DNA from: Winogradskyella arenosi
GTDB taxonomy: Bacteria; Bacteroidota; Bacteroidia; Flavobacteriales; Flavobacteriaceae
Assembly: GCF_003337305.1 (NCBI RefSeq)
Contig: NZ_QPJO01000003.1
Location: 62,001-126,000 of the forward strand
DNA length: 64,000 nucleotides
Direction: 5' to 3'
How positions within the stretch are numbered: the first letter of the stretch is position 1; each line of letters starts with the position of its first letter. Positions 39,123-47,960 of this stretch are shown here, piece by piece. The notes beneath the pieces were generated by a model. It was not told where the DNA came from. It ran no database searches and worked only from the letters and a program-made list of their open reading frames with translations. The translations under genes were made by a program, and so were the position numbers.

Positions 39123-40049
39123 ATGATTCAATTTCTCAATTTAATTCGTTGGAAAAACTTATTAATGATTGCCCTAGTACAAATATTAGTAAAATATGCT
39201 TTACTCTTACCTTTTGTAGACTCTCATGGGCTTACCACAGCTTTAAAACCGTTTGATTTTGCTATTTTAATTTTGGCAACGCTTCTCATTGCCGCTGGCG
39301 GTTATATCATAAACGATATTTATGATGTTGAAACGGATCATATTAATCGCCCCGATAAAGTCATCATCAATAAATACATCAGCGAAGAAAAAGCGTTAAT
39401 GGCTTTTATTATACTCAACGTTATTGGTGTAGGTTTAGGGTTTTATTTGTCTGACGGCCTTGGAAAATCTGGACTCGCCTCGGTGTTTGTTTTGGCCTCA
39501 GCCCTACTCTACATCTATTCATCTTATCTTAAAAGATTATTTCTCGTGGGTAACATTGCCATATCTTTAGTCGTGGCGTTAAGTATTCTTTTAGTCGGTA
39601 TTTTTGAAGTGTTACCGTCTTTAGCACCTTCGAATAGAGTGGTACAAATTACGTTTTTCGAAATTATTTTAGACTATGCAATTTTCGCCATTATGATTAA
39701 TATGATTCGCGAATTGATAAAAGACATCGAAGATATTGATGGAGATCATCAATCCGGAATGCAAACCTTACCTATTGTCTTAGGGCGCGACCGTGCCAAC
39801 TATGTCGCTATTGGTTTTGCTACAATTGCTCTTTTTTCTGTAGTGTATTACGTGATTACCTATTTATTTAAGTTGCCTTTGGTTGTCGCCTATTTTCTAG
39901 TTTTTATAGTAGCTCCTTTAATTTACATTATTTTAAAACTACTCAATGCCAAGCACAAAGCCCATTATGTACATATTAGCCTGATCTTAAAATTAGTTAT
40001 GCTTACAGGGATGCTATCATTACTGCTTTATAATTTTATTCTGAAATAA
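39123..40049 (+). CDS. UbiA-family prenyltransferase (geranylgeranylglycerol-phosphate synthase-like)
   Basis: The protein has 308 aa with about eight transmembrane helices. The first Asp-rich motif NDIYDVETDHINRPDKVI (about 75-92) and second motif REIIKD-type REL IKDIEDIDGDHQSGMQTLPI (about 195-215) bind the Mg-prenyl diphosphate. Members with this sequence type in Bacteroidota are annotated as geranylgeranylglycerol-phosphate geranylgeranyltransferase. The acceptor is uncertain; quinone or lipid prenylation are alternatives. It precedes maf by one base. Confidence 0.85.
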   Translation: MIQFLNLIRWKNLLMIALVQILVKYALLLPFVDSHGLTTALKPFDFAILILATLLIAAGGYIINDIYDVETDHINRPDKVIINKYISEEKALMAFIILNVIGVGLGFYLSDGLGKSGLASVFVLASALLYIYSSYLKRLFLVGNIAISLVVALSILLVGIFEVLPSLAPSNRVVQITFFEIILDYAIFAIMINMIRELIKDIEDIDGDHQSGMQTLPIVLGRDRANYVAIGFATIALFSVVYYVITYLFKLPLVVAYFLVFIVAPLIYIILKLLNAKHKAHYVHISLILKLVMLTGMLSLLLYNFILK

Positions 40050-40050
40050 T

Positions 40051-40644
40051 ATGCTGAACGCGACCTTAAAAACATTCAACCTTATTTTAGCTTCAGGCTC
40101 TCCACGTCGACATGCGTTTTTAAGAGATCTGAATCTGGACTTTAGCATTCAGCTTCGCCCTGTTGATGAAGTTTATCCTGAAGATTTAAAGCGTGAAGCC
40201 ATAACCGATTACCTTTCAAAATTAAAAGCCACACATTTTAAAGACGAACTAAAGGATAAAGACATTTTAATTACGAGCGATACTATTGTATGGTTAGAGG
40301 ACCAAGCATTGGGTAAGCCTAAAGACAAGGCAGATGCTTTTAAAATGATTCAATCTTTAAGCGCTAAAACCCATGAGGTCGTAACATCTATTTGTTTTAC
40401 CTTAAACACAGGACAGTACGTAGTAAACACCACAACTAAAGTGACCTTTAAACCCTTAACTTCGGAAGAAATCTGGTATTACATCAACACTTATAATCCT
40501 TTAGATAAAGCGGGTGCTTACGGTATACAAGAGTGGATTGGCGCTATAGGAATTACAAGTATTGAAGGGTCTTATAATAATGTAGTTGGTTTACCTACAC
40601 ATTTACTTTACAAAACGTTAAATACCATTGCAGAAGACCACTAG
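40051..40644 (+). CDS. maf: Maf-like nucleotide pyrophosphatase
   Basis: The protein has 197 aa. LILASGSPRRHAFLRDL is the Maf P-loop-like motif, followed by SDTIVWLEDQALGKPKDKADAF and DKAGAYGIQEWIGAIGITSIEGSYNNVVGLP near the C-terminus. Family members hydrolyse non-canonical or excess nucleoside triphosphates such as dTTP, UTP or modified pyrimidine nucleotides. It begins one base after the UbiA gene stop, indicating cotranscription. Confidence 0.93.
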   Translation: MLNATLKTFNLILASGSPRRHAFLRDLNLDFSIQLRPVDEVYPEDLKREAITDYLSKLKATHFKDELKDKDILITSDTIVWLEDQALGKPKDKADAFKMIQSLSAKTHEVVTSICFTLNTGQYVVNTTTKVTFKPLTSEEIWYYINTYNPLDKAGAYGIQEWIGAIGITSIEGSYNNVVGLPTHLLYKTLNTIAEDH

Positions 40645-40738
40645 TCTCGTATCTTTATTAGAAAATTATCTCTTTTATAGTGCGCCTTTAAACTTCAGGC
40701 CATAAAGAAGCATAAATTTAATTCTTATGATGATACCG

Positions 40739-41671
40739 ATGAGTAAACCCAAAGCATTTTATATTATACTTGCTGCTATAGGCTTTAGTGTCATGTCTTG
40801 TTCAGACACTAAAAAAACAACCTCACCCCAAATGGCTATTTCAGAACGCCCTCAAAAAAAAGCAACTCCTAAAACCAAATTATCGGAAGCGTTTAAAAAC
40901 TATTGGTATAGCGGCGAAGCAGAAATTACATCTTATCGCTTAGAACAAGCCCGCTATGGAGAACTTAGAGAAGGAACTGCGGTTTTAGTTTTTGTAACTG
41001 AAGATTTTCTTCCTGAAGTTCAGGTTAAAGCCGACCATTATAGCGAAAACAACATCCGCGTTTTAAAACTGAATGCCACCAAAAATTTTAATACGGGTAT
41101 TTACCCCTATTCCATTATGGAAAGCACCTTTTATCCGGTTGCCGATAATCAGCATGCCTTAAAAATTACAAATTCTGTACAAGAATGGTGCGGACAAACT
41201 TATATGCAGCTGAATAACCGGGATCGTTTTGAAATTCAATCGCATTCCTATTTTCAGCATTCTGCAGACCAAACTTTCGCTGTAGACAAAGCTTTAACAG
41301 AAAATGAACTTTGGGCAAAACTAAGAATAAATCCTAAAAAACTGCTGGTGGGTCCTATTTCAATTGTGCCGTCCTTAGAATATTTACGCTTAAACCATGA
41401 AGACGTAAAGGCCTATGACGCTTTAGCGACTTTAGATGAAGGCAGTTACACCCTATCTTACAACACTTTAAATAGAACCTTAAAAATTAATTTTAACCCC
41501 AATTTCCCTTATGATATTTTAGGCTGGGAAGAAACCACAGTTTATGGTAAGGGAGCAGACACTAAAACCTTAACTACAAAAGCCACAAAATTAGAAACAC
41601 TTAAAACGGACTATTGGAATAAAAAAAGTAAAACAGATGAAAGCCTTAGGGAAACTTTAAAATTGCCGTAA
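40739..41671 (+). CDS. Putative lipoprotein of unknown function
   Basis: Starting at the ATG at 40739 (MSKPKAFYIILAAIGFSVMSC) the protein has 310 aa and a lipobox VMSC; an upstream ATG at 40727 adds four residues. The mature part contains YWYSGEAEITSYRLEQARYGELREG and WEETTVYGKGADTKTL, a conserved flavobacterial layout without a recognised domain. Relatives are sometimes labelled septum formation inhibitor Maf by proximity, but no Maf motif is present. It follows maf by about 95 bp. Confidence 0.7.
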   Translation: MSKPKAFYIILAAIGFSVMSCSDTKKTTSPQMAISERPQKKATPKTKLSEAFKNYWYSGEAEITSYRLEQARYGELREGTAVLVFVTEDFLPEVQVKADHYSENNIRVLKLNATKNFNTGIYPYSIMESTFYPVADNQHALKITNSVQEWCGQTYMQLNNRDRFEIQSHSYFQHSADQTFAVDKALTENELWAKLRINPKKLLVGPISIVPSLEYLRLNHEDVKAYDALATLDEGSYTLSYNTLNRTLKINFNPNFPYDILGWEETTVYGKGADTKTLTTKATKLETLKTDYWNKKSKTDESLRETLKLP

Positions 41672-41716
41672 TATTCCGCAAAACTCAGTTATCTTTACGT
41701 TAAATACTTTCGTTCT

Positions 41717-42256
41717 ATGGATTCCATTTTTCAGCGTTATAACAACCAAATTTTATATACCACTATACTCCTCATTGTATTATTTACAATTAGAGCACTC
41801 ATCGTTATTACGGTTAAAAAAATTGGTAGAACTAGCGGTACTACCGAAGCTAGAGCAGGACTGATTGGACGTTACGCAACAGTAACTTTAGTCCTTATTG
41901 CCATTCTTATAGAAGCTTTTATTCTGGGCGCTGAAACTAGAGACATTACCTTAGTCTTTTCTTCCGTATTTGCCGTTATTGGTATTGCGCTTTTTGCCAT
42001 ATGGTCCATTTTAAGCAACATCACTTCAGGAGTTATTATGTTTTTCTCATTTCCATATAAAGTTGGTGACAAGATTAAGATCCACGATAAAGATTACCCC
42101 GTAATAGCTATAATTGAAGACATTAGAGCTTTTCAACTTATCTTAAGAGAAGATAATGGCAATTTAGTAACCTATCCCAATAATCTTATTTTACAAAAAG
42201 CTGTAACTTTATTACAAAAAGACGCCTTAGACGATTCAGGTTCGAGTATTCTATAA
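41717..42256 (+). CDS. Small MscS-like mechanosensitive channel domain protein
   Basis: The protein has 179 aa. Three transmembrane helices (about 10-30, 55-72 and 78-105) are followed by a short beta domain (IMFFSFPYKVGDKIKIHDKDYPVIAIIEDIRAFQLIL), matching TM3 and the first beta domain of MscS. The family-typical larger C-terminal alpha/beta domain is missing, so this is a minimal member. It is followed by corA after two bases. Confidence 0.82.
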   Translation: MDSIFQRYNNQILYTTILLIVLFTIRALIVITVKKIGRTSGTTEARAGLIGRYATVTLVLIAILIEAFILGAETRDITLVFSSVFAVIGIALFAIWSILSNITSGVIMFFSFPYKVGDKIKIHDKDYPVIAIIEDIRAFQLILREDNGNLVTYPNNLILQKAVTLLQKDALDDSGSSIL

Positions 42257-42258
42257 CT

Positions 42259-43338
42259 ATGAAAAAAAAGCCAGTAAAAAAACGAACTCATAATTATAAA
42301 AAACATGCCGGTAAAGCACCAGGGACACTAGTTTATACTGGGGTTAAAACCGAAAAAAAGCTTAAAATAGAATCTTTTGATTACACCAAGGATTCCTTAG
42401 TTGAAAAGGCCCTTACCAATATAGAGGAGGCCCAGACTTTTAAAGACACTTCCTCCGTAACATGGATTAATATTGATGGTCTAAATGCCATTGACGAAAT
42501 TGAGAATATCGGAAAACAATACAACCTACACCCTTTAGTTTTAGAAGATATTGTAAACACCACCCAACGTCCTAAGATTGATGAGTATGAGGATTACTTA
42601 TTCATAGTACTTAAAATGTTGTATTACGATCAAGACGAAAAGATTATTATAGAACAAGTAAGCTTTATTTTAGGAAAAAATTACGTCCTCTCCTTTCAAG
42701 AAGCCGAAGGCGATGTTTTTGATAATGTAAGAGACCGATTGCGTGCAGGGAATGGGCGTATTCGCGGATTACAATCCGATTACTTACTCTATGCCCTAAT
42801 TGATGCTGTGGTTGACCATTATTTTAGCATTATTGAAACCTTAGGCAACAAAATTGAAGACTTAGAAACTGATTTATTTGCCGGAAACTCCAGAGAAAAT
42901 ATAAATATTGAAGTACAACAACTAAAACGAGAAATCTTAAAAGTGCGTCGTGCCATTTTCCCACTTCGCGAAATTATTAACAGGGTAGAAAAAGGAGAGC
43001 ATGAGTTAATTTTTCAACGTACATTAACCTATTATAGAGACATCTACGACCACCTTATTCAAGTTTCAGAAAACATCGATATTTACAGAGAAATGATATG
43101 GAGTTTAATGGATATGTATATGACTACCATAAGCAATAAGATGAATGAAGTTATGAAGGTGCTCACCATCATGTCTTCTATTTTTATTCCACTCACCTTT
43201 CTTGCAGGTATCTACGGCATGAATTTCACCTACATCCCTGAGCTGCAATACCGCAACGGATATTTCATTCTTTTAGGCGTGATGCTCGTTATTTTTATCG
43301 CTTTACTCATTTACTTTAAACGCAAAAAGTGGCTCTAG
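42259..43338 (+). CDS. corA: CorA-family magnesium/cobalt transporter
   Basis: The protein has 359 aa. A very basic N-terminal extension (about 1-25) precedes the cytoplasmic funnel (about 35-285), and two C-terminal transmembrane helices flank the selectivity motif YGMNF (about 322-326). CorA pentamers admit Mg2+ along the membrane potential. It begins two bases after the MscS-like gene, which implies a joint osmotic or ionic role. The basic extension is longer than in classical CorA and may bind the membrane or nucleic acid; that is speculation. Confidence 0.93.
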   Translation: MKKKPVKKRTHNYKKHAGKAPGTLVYTGVKTEKKLKIESFDYTKDSLVEKALTNIEEAQTFKDTSSVTWINIDGLNAIDEIENIGKQYNLHPLVLEDIVNTTQRPKIDEYEDYLFIVLKMLYYDQDEKIIIEQVSFILGKNYVLSFQEAEGDVFDNVRDRLRAGNGRIRGLQSDYLLYALIDAVVDHYFSIIETLGNKIEDLETDLFAGNSRENINIEVQQLKREILKVRRAIFPLREIINRVEKGEHELIFQRTLTYYRDIYDHLIQVSENIDIYREMIWSLMDMYMTTISNKMNEVMKVLTIMSSIFIPLTFLAGIYGMNFTYIPELQYRNGYFILLGVMLVIFIALLIYFKRKKWL

Positions 43339-43434
43339 AAAATTAAGGCTCAGCCTAGAGCATATAAGTCTTTTCTTAATTTTAAAGCAACGTTAAAAAA
43401 ATCTAAAACAAAGGTTAGTAGTAGCAAACTTTTC

Positions 43435-43442
43435 TATATTTG
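43435..43442 (+). promoter_or_regulatory. Promoter -7 element of the large PIG-L gene
   Basis: TATATTTG fits the Bacteroidota TAnnTTTG consensus and lies 24 bp upstream of the ATG at 43466. A clear TTG -33 element is not visible; TTAG near 43415 is the best candidate. Confidence 0.5.
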
Positions 43443-43465
43443 GAAAGTAACTAACGCCTCTCCTC

Positions 43466-45985
43466 ATGGACCAAATTAGACGCTGTCTATTATTACTTGT
43501 AAGTTTTTCCACAATCTTACACGCTCAACACCCCCAAAAACTAAATTCATCTCAAATTTATGAAGCCGTACAAAAACTTAATGTTTTAGGCTCTGTACTT
43601 TATATTGCTGCACATCCGGATGATGAGAATACACGGTTAATTTCATATATGTCTAACCATGAAAAAGCAAGAACCGCCTATTTATCATTAACCCGTGGTG
43701 ATGGAGGACAAAACCTTATTGGTCCTGAAATAAGAGAACTTTTAGGCGTTATTAGAACTCAAGAATTATTAGCCGCCAGACGTGTAGACGGTGGTGAACA
43801 ACGTTTTTCTAGAGCTAATGATTTTGGCTACTCTAAACACCCTGAAGAAACCTTAAATATTTGGGATAAAGACGAGGTTTTAGCCGATGTGGTTTGGGCC
43901 ATTAGAGAATTTAAACCCGATGTTATTATCAATCGTTTCGATCATAGAACACCAGGAACGACACACGGACACCATACTACTTCTGCCATGTTAAGTGTAG
44001 AAGCTTTTGATTTGGCCAACGACCCTTCTCAATATGCCTCGCAATTAAAATATACCGAAACTTGGCAACCAAAGCGCTTATTTTACAACACCTCTTGGTG
44101 GCGCTACGGAAGTCAGGAAGAATTTGACAAACTAGACAAAAGCAACATGCTTAATTTTGATGTTGGCGTATATTATCCCAACAAAGGCATGTCTAATAAC
44201 GAAGTCGCTGCTTTAGCTAGCAGCCAACACCTCTGTCAAGGATTTGGCCGCTTGTCGCAACGTGGTAACCAATTAGAATATATTGAATTCTTAAAAGGAA
44301 ATGCTTTAAACGGCAGTGATAATATTTTTGAAGGCATAGACGTTTCTTGGCAACGTGTTGAAGGCGGGAAAGCCATTGAAAACATTCTAAAACCAATTGA
44401 AGAAAACTTTAACTTTAAAAATCCGGCAGCGCATTTACCCAAACTTTTAGAAGCCTATAAATTGGTCCAAAACCTAAAAGATGAGCACTGGAAAACGATA
44501 AAAACCAAAGCCTTAAAAACCATCATTGAGGCGTGCACAGGCTTATACCTTGAAGTTTCTGCACAAACGCCACACGCTGCACCTCAAACCAATGTGACTT
44601 TAGATATAGAATTGGTTAATCGTAGCACAACCAAAATACAACTACTATCGTACCAACTTTCAACATTAGACCAAGGCATTATAAAGAAAATTAACCTTGG
44701 GAACAATCAGAAATTAACTTTAAAGGAAGAAATCAGTATTCCTGAAAATAGTCCATATACCACACCCTATTGGTTGAATGACAAAGCGACTTTAGGCATG
44801 TACCACGTGGATGAGCAAACCTTAATTGGCTTACCAGAAACGCCAAGAGCTGCTTTTGTAGATTTTAATCTCCTAATAGAAAACACACCTATCACGTTTA
44901 GAAAACCGGTAATTTTCCGTTATTCAAAACCTGATAAAGGCGAACTTTACCGTCCATTTGAAGTGATTCCTAAGGCTTCAGTGAGCATCAGTGACAAGGT
45001 GTTTATTTTTGAAAATAATCAGCAAAAAGACATTGAAGTTACCGTAAAAGCAGGCCAGTCTCAACTTAAAGGCTATCTAGAATTAGCACATCCAGACACA
45101 TGGCAAATCTTTCCGAAGAAACAAAAAGTGCAGATTGCCAATAAAGGCGATGTACAAAAGTTAATCTTTACCGTCATTCCACCAAAACAACAAGATGAAG
45201 GCATTATAAGTCCTCAGCTTAATATTAATGGCGAAGTGTTTAATAATGAACTTATAGAAATAGACTACGGGCATATTCCATTTCAAACGGTTCTTATGCC
45301 TAGCCGTAGTAAAGTTGTCCGTTTAGACATTGAGAAACTGGGAAATAATATCGGTTATATTGAAGGTGCCGGCGATGTGGTTCCTGAAAGTCTAAGACAA
45401 ATTGGCTATAACGTTACTTACATTACACCCGAGCAAATCTCTCCAGAAAACCTTGATGATTTTGATGCAATTGTGGTAGGAATTAGAGCCTATAATATTT
45501 TAGAAGAACTAAAATTTAAACAGAAATATCTATTTAATTATGTTGAAGAAGGTGGAAACCTCATTTTACAATATAACACCAATAGAGGACTAAAGACCAA
45601 ACAACTCGCGCCTTATCCTTTAACTTTATCTCGAGATCGTGTTACGGATGAAAATGCAGACATTAGAATTTTAGACCCGAAGCACCCGTTGCTTAATTAT
45701 CCTAATAAGATTACAGCCGAAGATTTTGAAGGTTGGGTTCAAGAACGCGGTTTGTATTTTCCAAATGCCTGGTCTGAAGCCTTTACACCACTTTTAGCCG
45801 CTAATGATAAAGGCGAATCGTCTAAAGAAGGTGCTTTATTGGTCGCACAGTATGGCAAAGGCTATTACATTTACACAGGACTTAGTTTCTTTCGTGAATT
45901 CCCAGCAGGAGTTTCGGGAGCCTACCGTCTATTTGCTAATTTACTCTCCGCAGGAAAAGAAACCCCAACCGAACTTAAAAAATAA
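43466..45985 (+). CDS. Large secreted PIG-L/LmbE-type deacetylase with C-terminal amidotransferase-like domain
   Basis: The protein has 839 aa with a signal peptide ending LHAQ. The PIG-L zinc deacetylase domain covers about 35-300: AAHPDDENTRLI holds the zinc ligands and catalytic Asp, followed by LTRGDGGQNLIG and RFDHRTPGTTHGHHTTSAM with the third ligand. A beta-rich middle (about 370-580) is followed by a class I glutamine-amidotransferase-like fold (about 610-830). Relatives deacetylate N-acetylglucosamine-containing substrates outside the cytoplasm; the substrate here is unknown. The next genes (37-aa peptide, symporter, dehydrogenase) are on the same strand and may form a sugar-use unit with it. 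Confidence 0.87.
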   Translation: MDQIRRCLLLLVSFSTILHAQHPQKLNSSQIYEAVQKLNVLGSVLYIAAHPDDENTRLISYMSNHEKARTAYLSLTRGDGGQNLIGPEIRELLGVIRTQELLAARRVDGGEQRFSRANDFGYSKHPEETLNIWDKDEVLADVVWAIREFKPDVIINRFDHRTPGTTHGHHTTSAMLSVEAFDLANDPSQYASQLKYTETWQPKRLFYNTSWWRYGSQEEFDKLDKSNMLNFDVGVYYPNKGMSNNEVAALASSQHLCQGFGRLSQRGNQLEYIEFLKGNALNGSDNIFEGIDVSWQRVEGGKAIENILKPIEENFNFKNPAAHLPKLLEAYKLVQNLKDEHWKTIKTKALKTIIEACTGLYLEVSAQTPHAAPQTNVTLDIELVNRSTTKIQLLSYQLSTLDQGIIKKINLGNNQKLTLKEEISIPENSPYTTPYWLNDKATLGMYHVDEQTLIGLPETPRAAFVDFNLLIENTPITFRKPVIFRYSKPDKGELYRPFEVIPKASVSISDKVFIFENNQQKDIEVTVKAGQSQLKGYLELAHPDTWQIFPKKQKVQIANKGDVQKLIFTVIPPKQQDEGIISPQLNINGEVFNNELIEIDYGHIPFQTVLMPSRSKVVRLDIEKLGNNIGYIEGAGDVVPESLRQIGYNVTYITPEQISPENLDDFDAIVVGIRAYNILEELKFKQKYLFNYVEEGGNLILQYNTNRGLKTKQLAPYPLTLSRDRVTDENADIRILDPKHPLLNYPNKITAEDFEGWVQERGLYFPNAWSEAFTPLLAANDKGESSKEGALLVAQYGKGYYIYTGLSFFREFPAGVSGAYRLFANLLSAGKETPTELKK

Positions 45986-46025
45986 TCTCACAAAAAATCG
46001 ATAACACCGCTTAAAAAACCTTTGA

Positions 46026-46139
46026 ATGACCCCACAAGAACCACCAAAACAAAAATGGAGCAAGATGTATACTGCTGTGCTTTTAGCTAACATACTATAC
46101 ATTGTTATATTCTACCTTATAACCGTTTCATTTTCTTAA
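46026..46139 (+). CDS. 37-aa single-helix membrane peptide upstream of the symporter
   Basis: The ORF begins at the ATG at 46026 and encodes MTPQEPPKQKWSKMYTAVLL and then a continuous hydrophobic helix ending ITVSFS. A polar, proline-rich N-terminus is followed by one transmembrane segment of about 20 residues. Its stop is three bases before the symporter ATG, indicating translational coupling. Several sodium:solute symporter families are known to have a small membrane partner encoded next to them, so an accessory-subunit role is inferred. Confidence 0.7.
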   Translation: MTPQEPPKQKWSKMYTAVLLANILYIVIFYLITVSFS

Positions 46140-46142
46140 GCT

Positions 46143-47960
46143 ATGGTACAAACATTAGACGCAATTGATTGGACGGTTTTAGTGGCCACACTAGCCATCA
46201 TTGTTGGTTATGGGACTTGGAGAACTAGAGGTCAGAAAAACGCACAAGATTATATTAAAGGAGGAAATACTTCGCAATGGTGGACTATTGGTTTATCCGT
46301 TATGGCCACCCAAGCCAGTGCCATAACATTCCTATCCACCACGGGCCAAGCCTTTTCTGATGGAATGGGATTTGTGCAATTCTATTTTGGACTCCCAATC
46401 GCAATGGTTATTATTTGCCTGGTATTTATTCCGCTTTACCATCGCCTTAAAGTGTATACGGCTTATGAATTTTTGGAGAACCGATTCGACTTAAAAACCA
46501 GAAGTCTTACTGCCATTCTATTTTTAATTCAACGTGGATTAGCCGCCGGAATTACCATTTTTGCACCCGCCATTATTCTTTCGGTAGTATTAGGTTGGAA
46601 TATTGTAACCTTAAATATCATTATTGGGGTATTGGTTATTATCTATACCGTATCTGGAGGCACAAAAGCCGTTACTGTGACACAAAAACAGCAGATGTTT
46701 GTCATTTTCGCTGGTATGATTGCCGCCTTATTTATCATCATCAATTTAATTCCGGAGGAAGTCTCTTTTAAAGACGCCATTGATATTGCTGGCGCCACTG
46801 GTAAAATGCAAGTGCTAGACTTTTCTTTCGACCTTGAAAACAGATATACCGTATGGACAGGCTTAATTGGTGGTACTTTTTTAATGTTGTCTTATTTCGG
46901 TACAGACCAAAGTCAGGTGCAACGCTACCTCTCAGGGAAATCCATGAAAGAGATGCAAATGGGACTCCTTTTTAATGGCTTATTTAAAGTCCCGATGCAA
47001 TTTTTTATACTTCTTGTTGGGGTAATGGTATTTGTATTTTATCAATTTAGCCCTTCACCTTTAAATTTTATTGATAAGTCTACGGAAACTGTTTTAGCAT
47101 CAACCTACGGTGACGATTATAGAGCGCTTCAAGAAAAGCAAACCGATTTATTTCAGCAAAAACAAGAGATTAGCTTAGCCTACTCTAAACGTAAAGACGA
47201 CGATCTTAAAACCCAATTATTTCAATTAGATAGTATTGAAAAAACCTACCGTTTAGAATCTAAATTTTTAATTAAAAAAGCGATTGATCCGGAATATACT
47301 GCAGCATACAACCAGCTTAATGCCGAAGTGAAAGCTTTAGAAACTCAGCCAGAAAGTTCGGCCTACTTAAGTAAATTAGAAGCGCGGAATGCTTTGTACA
47401 AAGAAGCTGCTAAAGACACGCAGACCAATGATAGAGATTATATGTTTATTCGGTTTATTCTGAATAATCTTCCAACCGGACTTATTGGTTTATTACTAGC
47501 TGTAATCTTATCTGCAGCGATGTCTTCTACCGCATCAGAAATTAATGCCTTAGCAACTATTACGTCTATTGACCTGTATGGTAGAAATATTAAAAAAGCT
47601 AAAGACGATGACCACATGGTAAAAATGACCAAATGGTTTACCTTAGGTTGGGGAATCGTGGCGATTATTATTGCCTGCTTTGCGGACCTTGCTGAAAATT
47701 TAATTCAACTTGTTAATATTATTGGTTCTATCTTCTACGGAAATGTATTGGGTATCTTTTTACTCGCTTTTTTCTTTAAACACATTAAAGGAAATGCCGT
47801 ATTTTTTGGAGCTTTAATTACACAAGCCATAGTCGTTATAGGTTGGTATTGGGACTGGATGCCTTATTTATGGTTGAATTTATTTGGTTGTGTGGTAGTT
47901 ATAATAGTCGCCCATATCTTGCAATTCACAACGCCTAAAACAAGAACAGAACATGCCTAA
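46143..47960 (+). CDS. Sodium:solute symporter (SSS/SLC5 family)
   Basis: The protein has 605 aa and about 13 to 14 transmembrane helices. Family signatures include QWWTIGLSVMATQASAITFLS near 45-65, the RGLAAGITIFAPAIILS helix, SYFGTDQSQVQRYLSGKS near 250-268 and LLAVILSAAMSSTASEINAL near 450-470, where the sodium site serines lie. A hydrophilic, helix-prone insert of about 120 residues (about 310-430) separates two helices and is not part of the core fold. It imports a sugar, amino acid or vitamin with Na+; the flanking dehydrogenase favours a sugar or polyol. The last 8 bp overlap the next gene. Confidence 0.92.
   Translation: MVQTLDAIDWTVLVATLAIIVGYGTWRTRGQKNAQDYIKGGNTSQWWTIGLSVMATQASAITFLSTTGQAFSDGMGFVQFYFGLPIAMVIICLVFIPLYHRLKVYTAYEFLENRFDLKTRSLTAILFLIQRGLAAGITIFAPAIILSVVLGWNIVTLNIIIGVLVIIYTVSGGTKAVTVTQKQQMFVIFAGMIAALFIIINLIPEEVSFKDAIDIAGATGKMQVLDFSFDLENRYTVWTGLIGGTFLMLSYFGTDQSQVQRYLSGKSMKEMQMGLLFNGLFKVPMQFFILLVGVMVFVFYQFSPSPLNFIDKSTETVLASTYGDDYRALQEKQTDLFQQKQEISLAYSKRKDDDLKTQLFQLDSIEKTYRLESKFLIKKAIDPEYTAAYNQLNAEVKALETQPESSAYLSKLEARNALYKEAAKDTQTNDRDYMFIRFILNNLPTGLIGLLLAVILSAAMSSTASEINALATITSIDLYGRNIKKAKDDDHMVKMTKWFTLGWGIVAIIIACFADLAENLIQLVNIIGSIFYGNVLGIFLLAFFFKHIKGNAVFFGALITQAIVVIGWYWDWMPYLWLNLFGCVVVIIVAHILQFTTPKTRTEHA

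Noticed and set aside
40739..41671. Label septum formation inhibitor Maf for the lipoprotein gene
   Set aside because: No Maf motif is present; the true Maf gene is the preceding one at 40051-40644.
43339..43383. Possible terminator after corA (AAAATTAAG/CTTAATTTT)
   Set aside because: The stem is AT-rich with a 27-nt loop and no proper T run beyond the stem; too weak to call.
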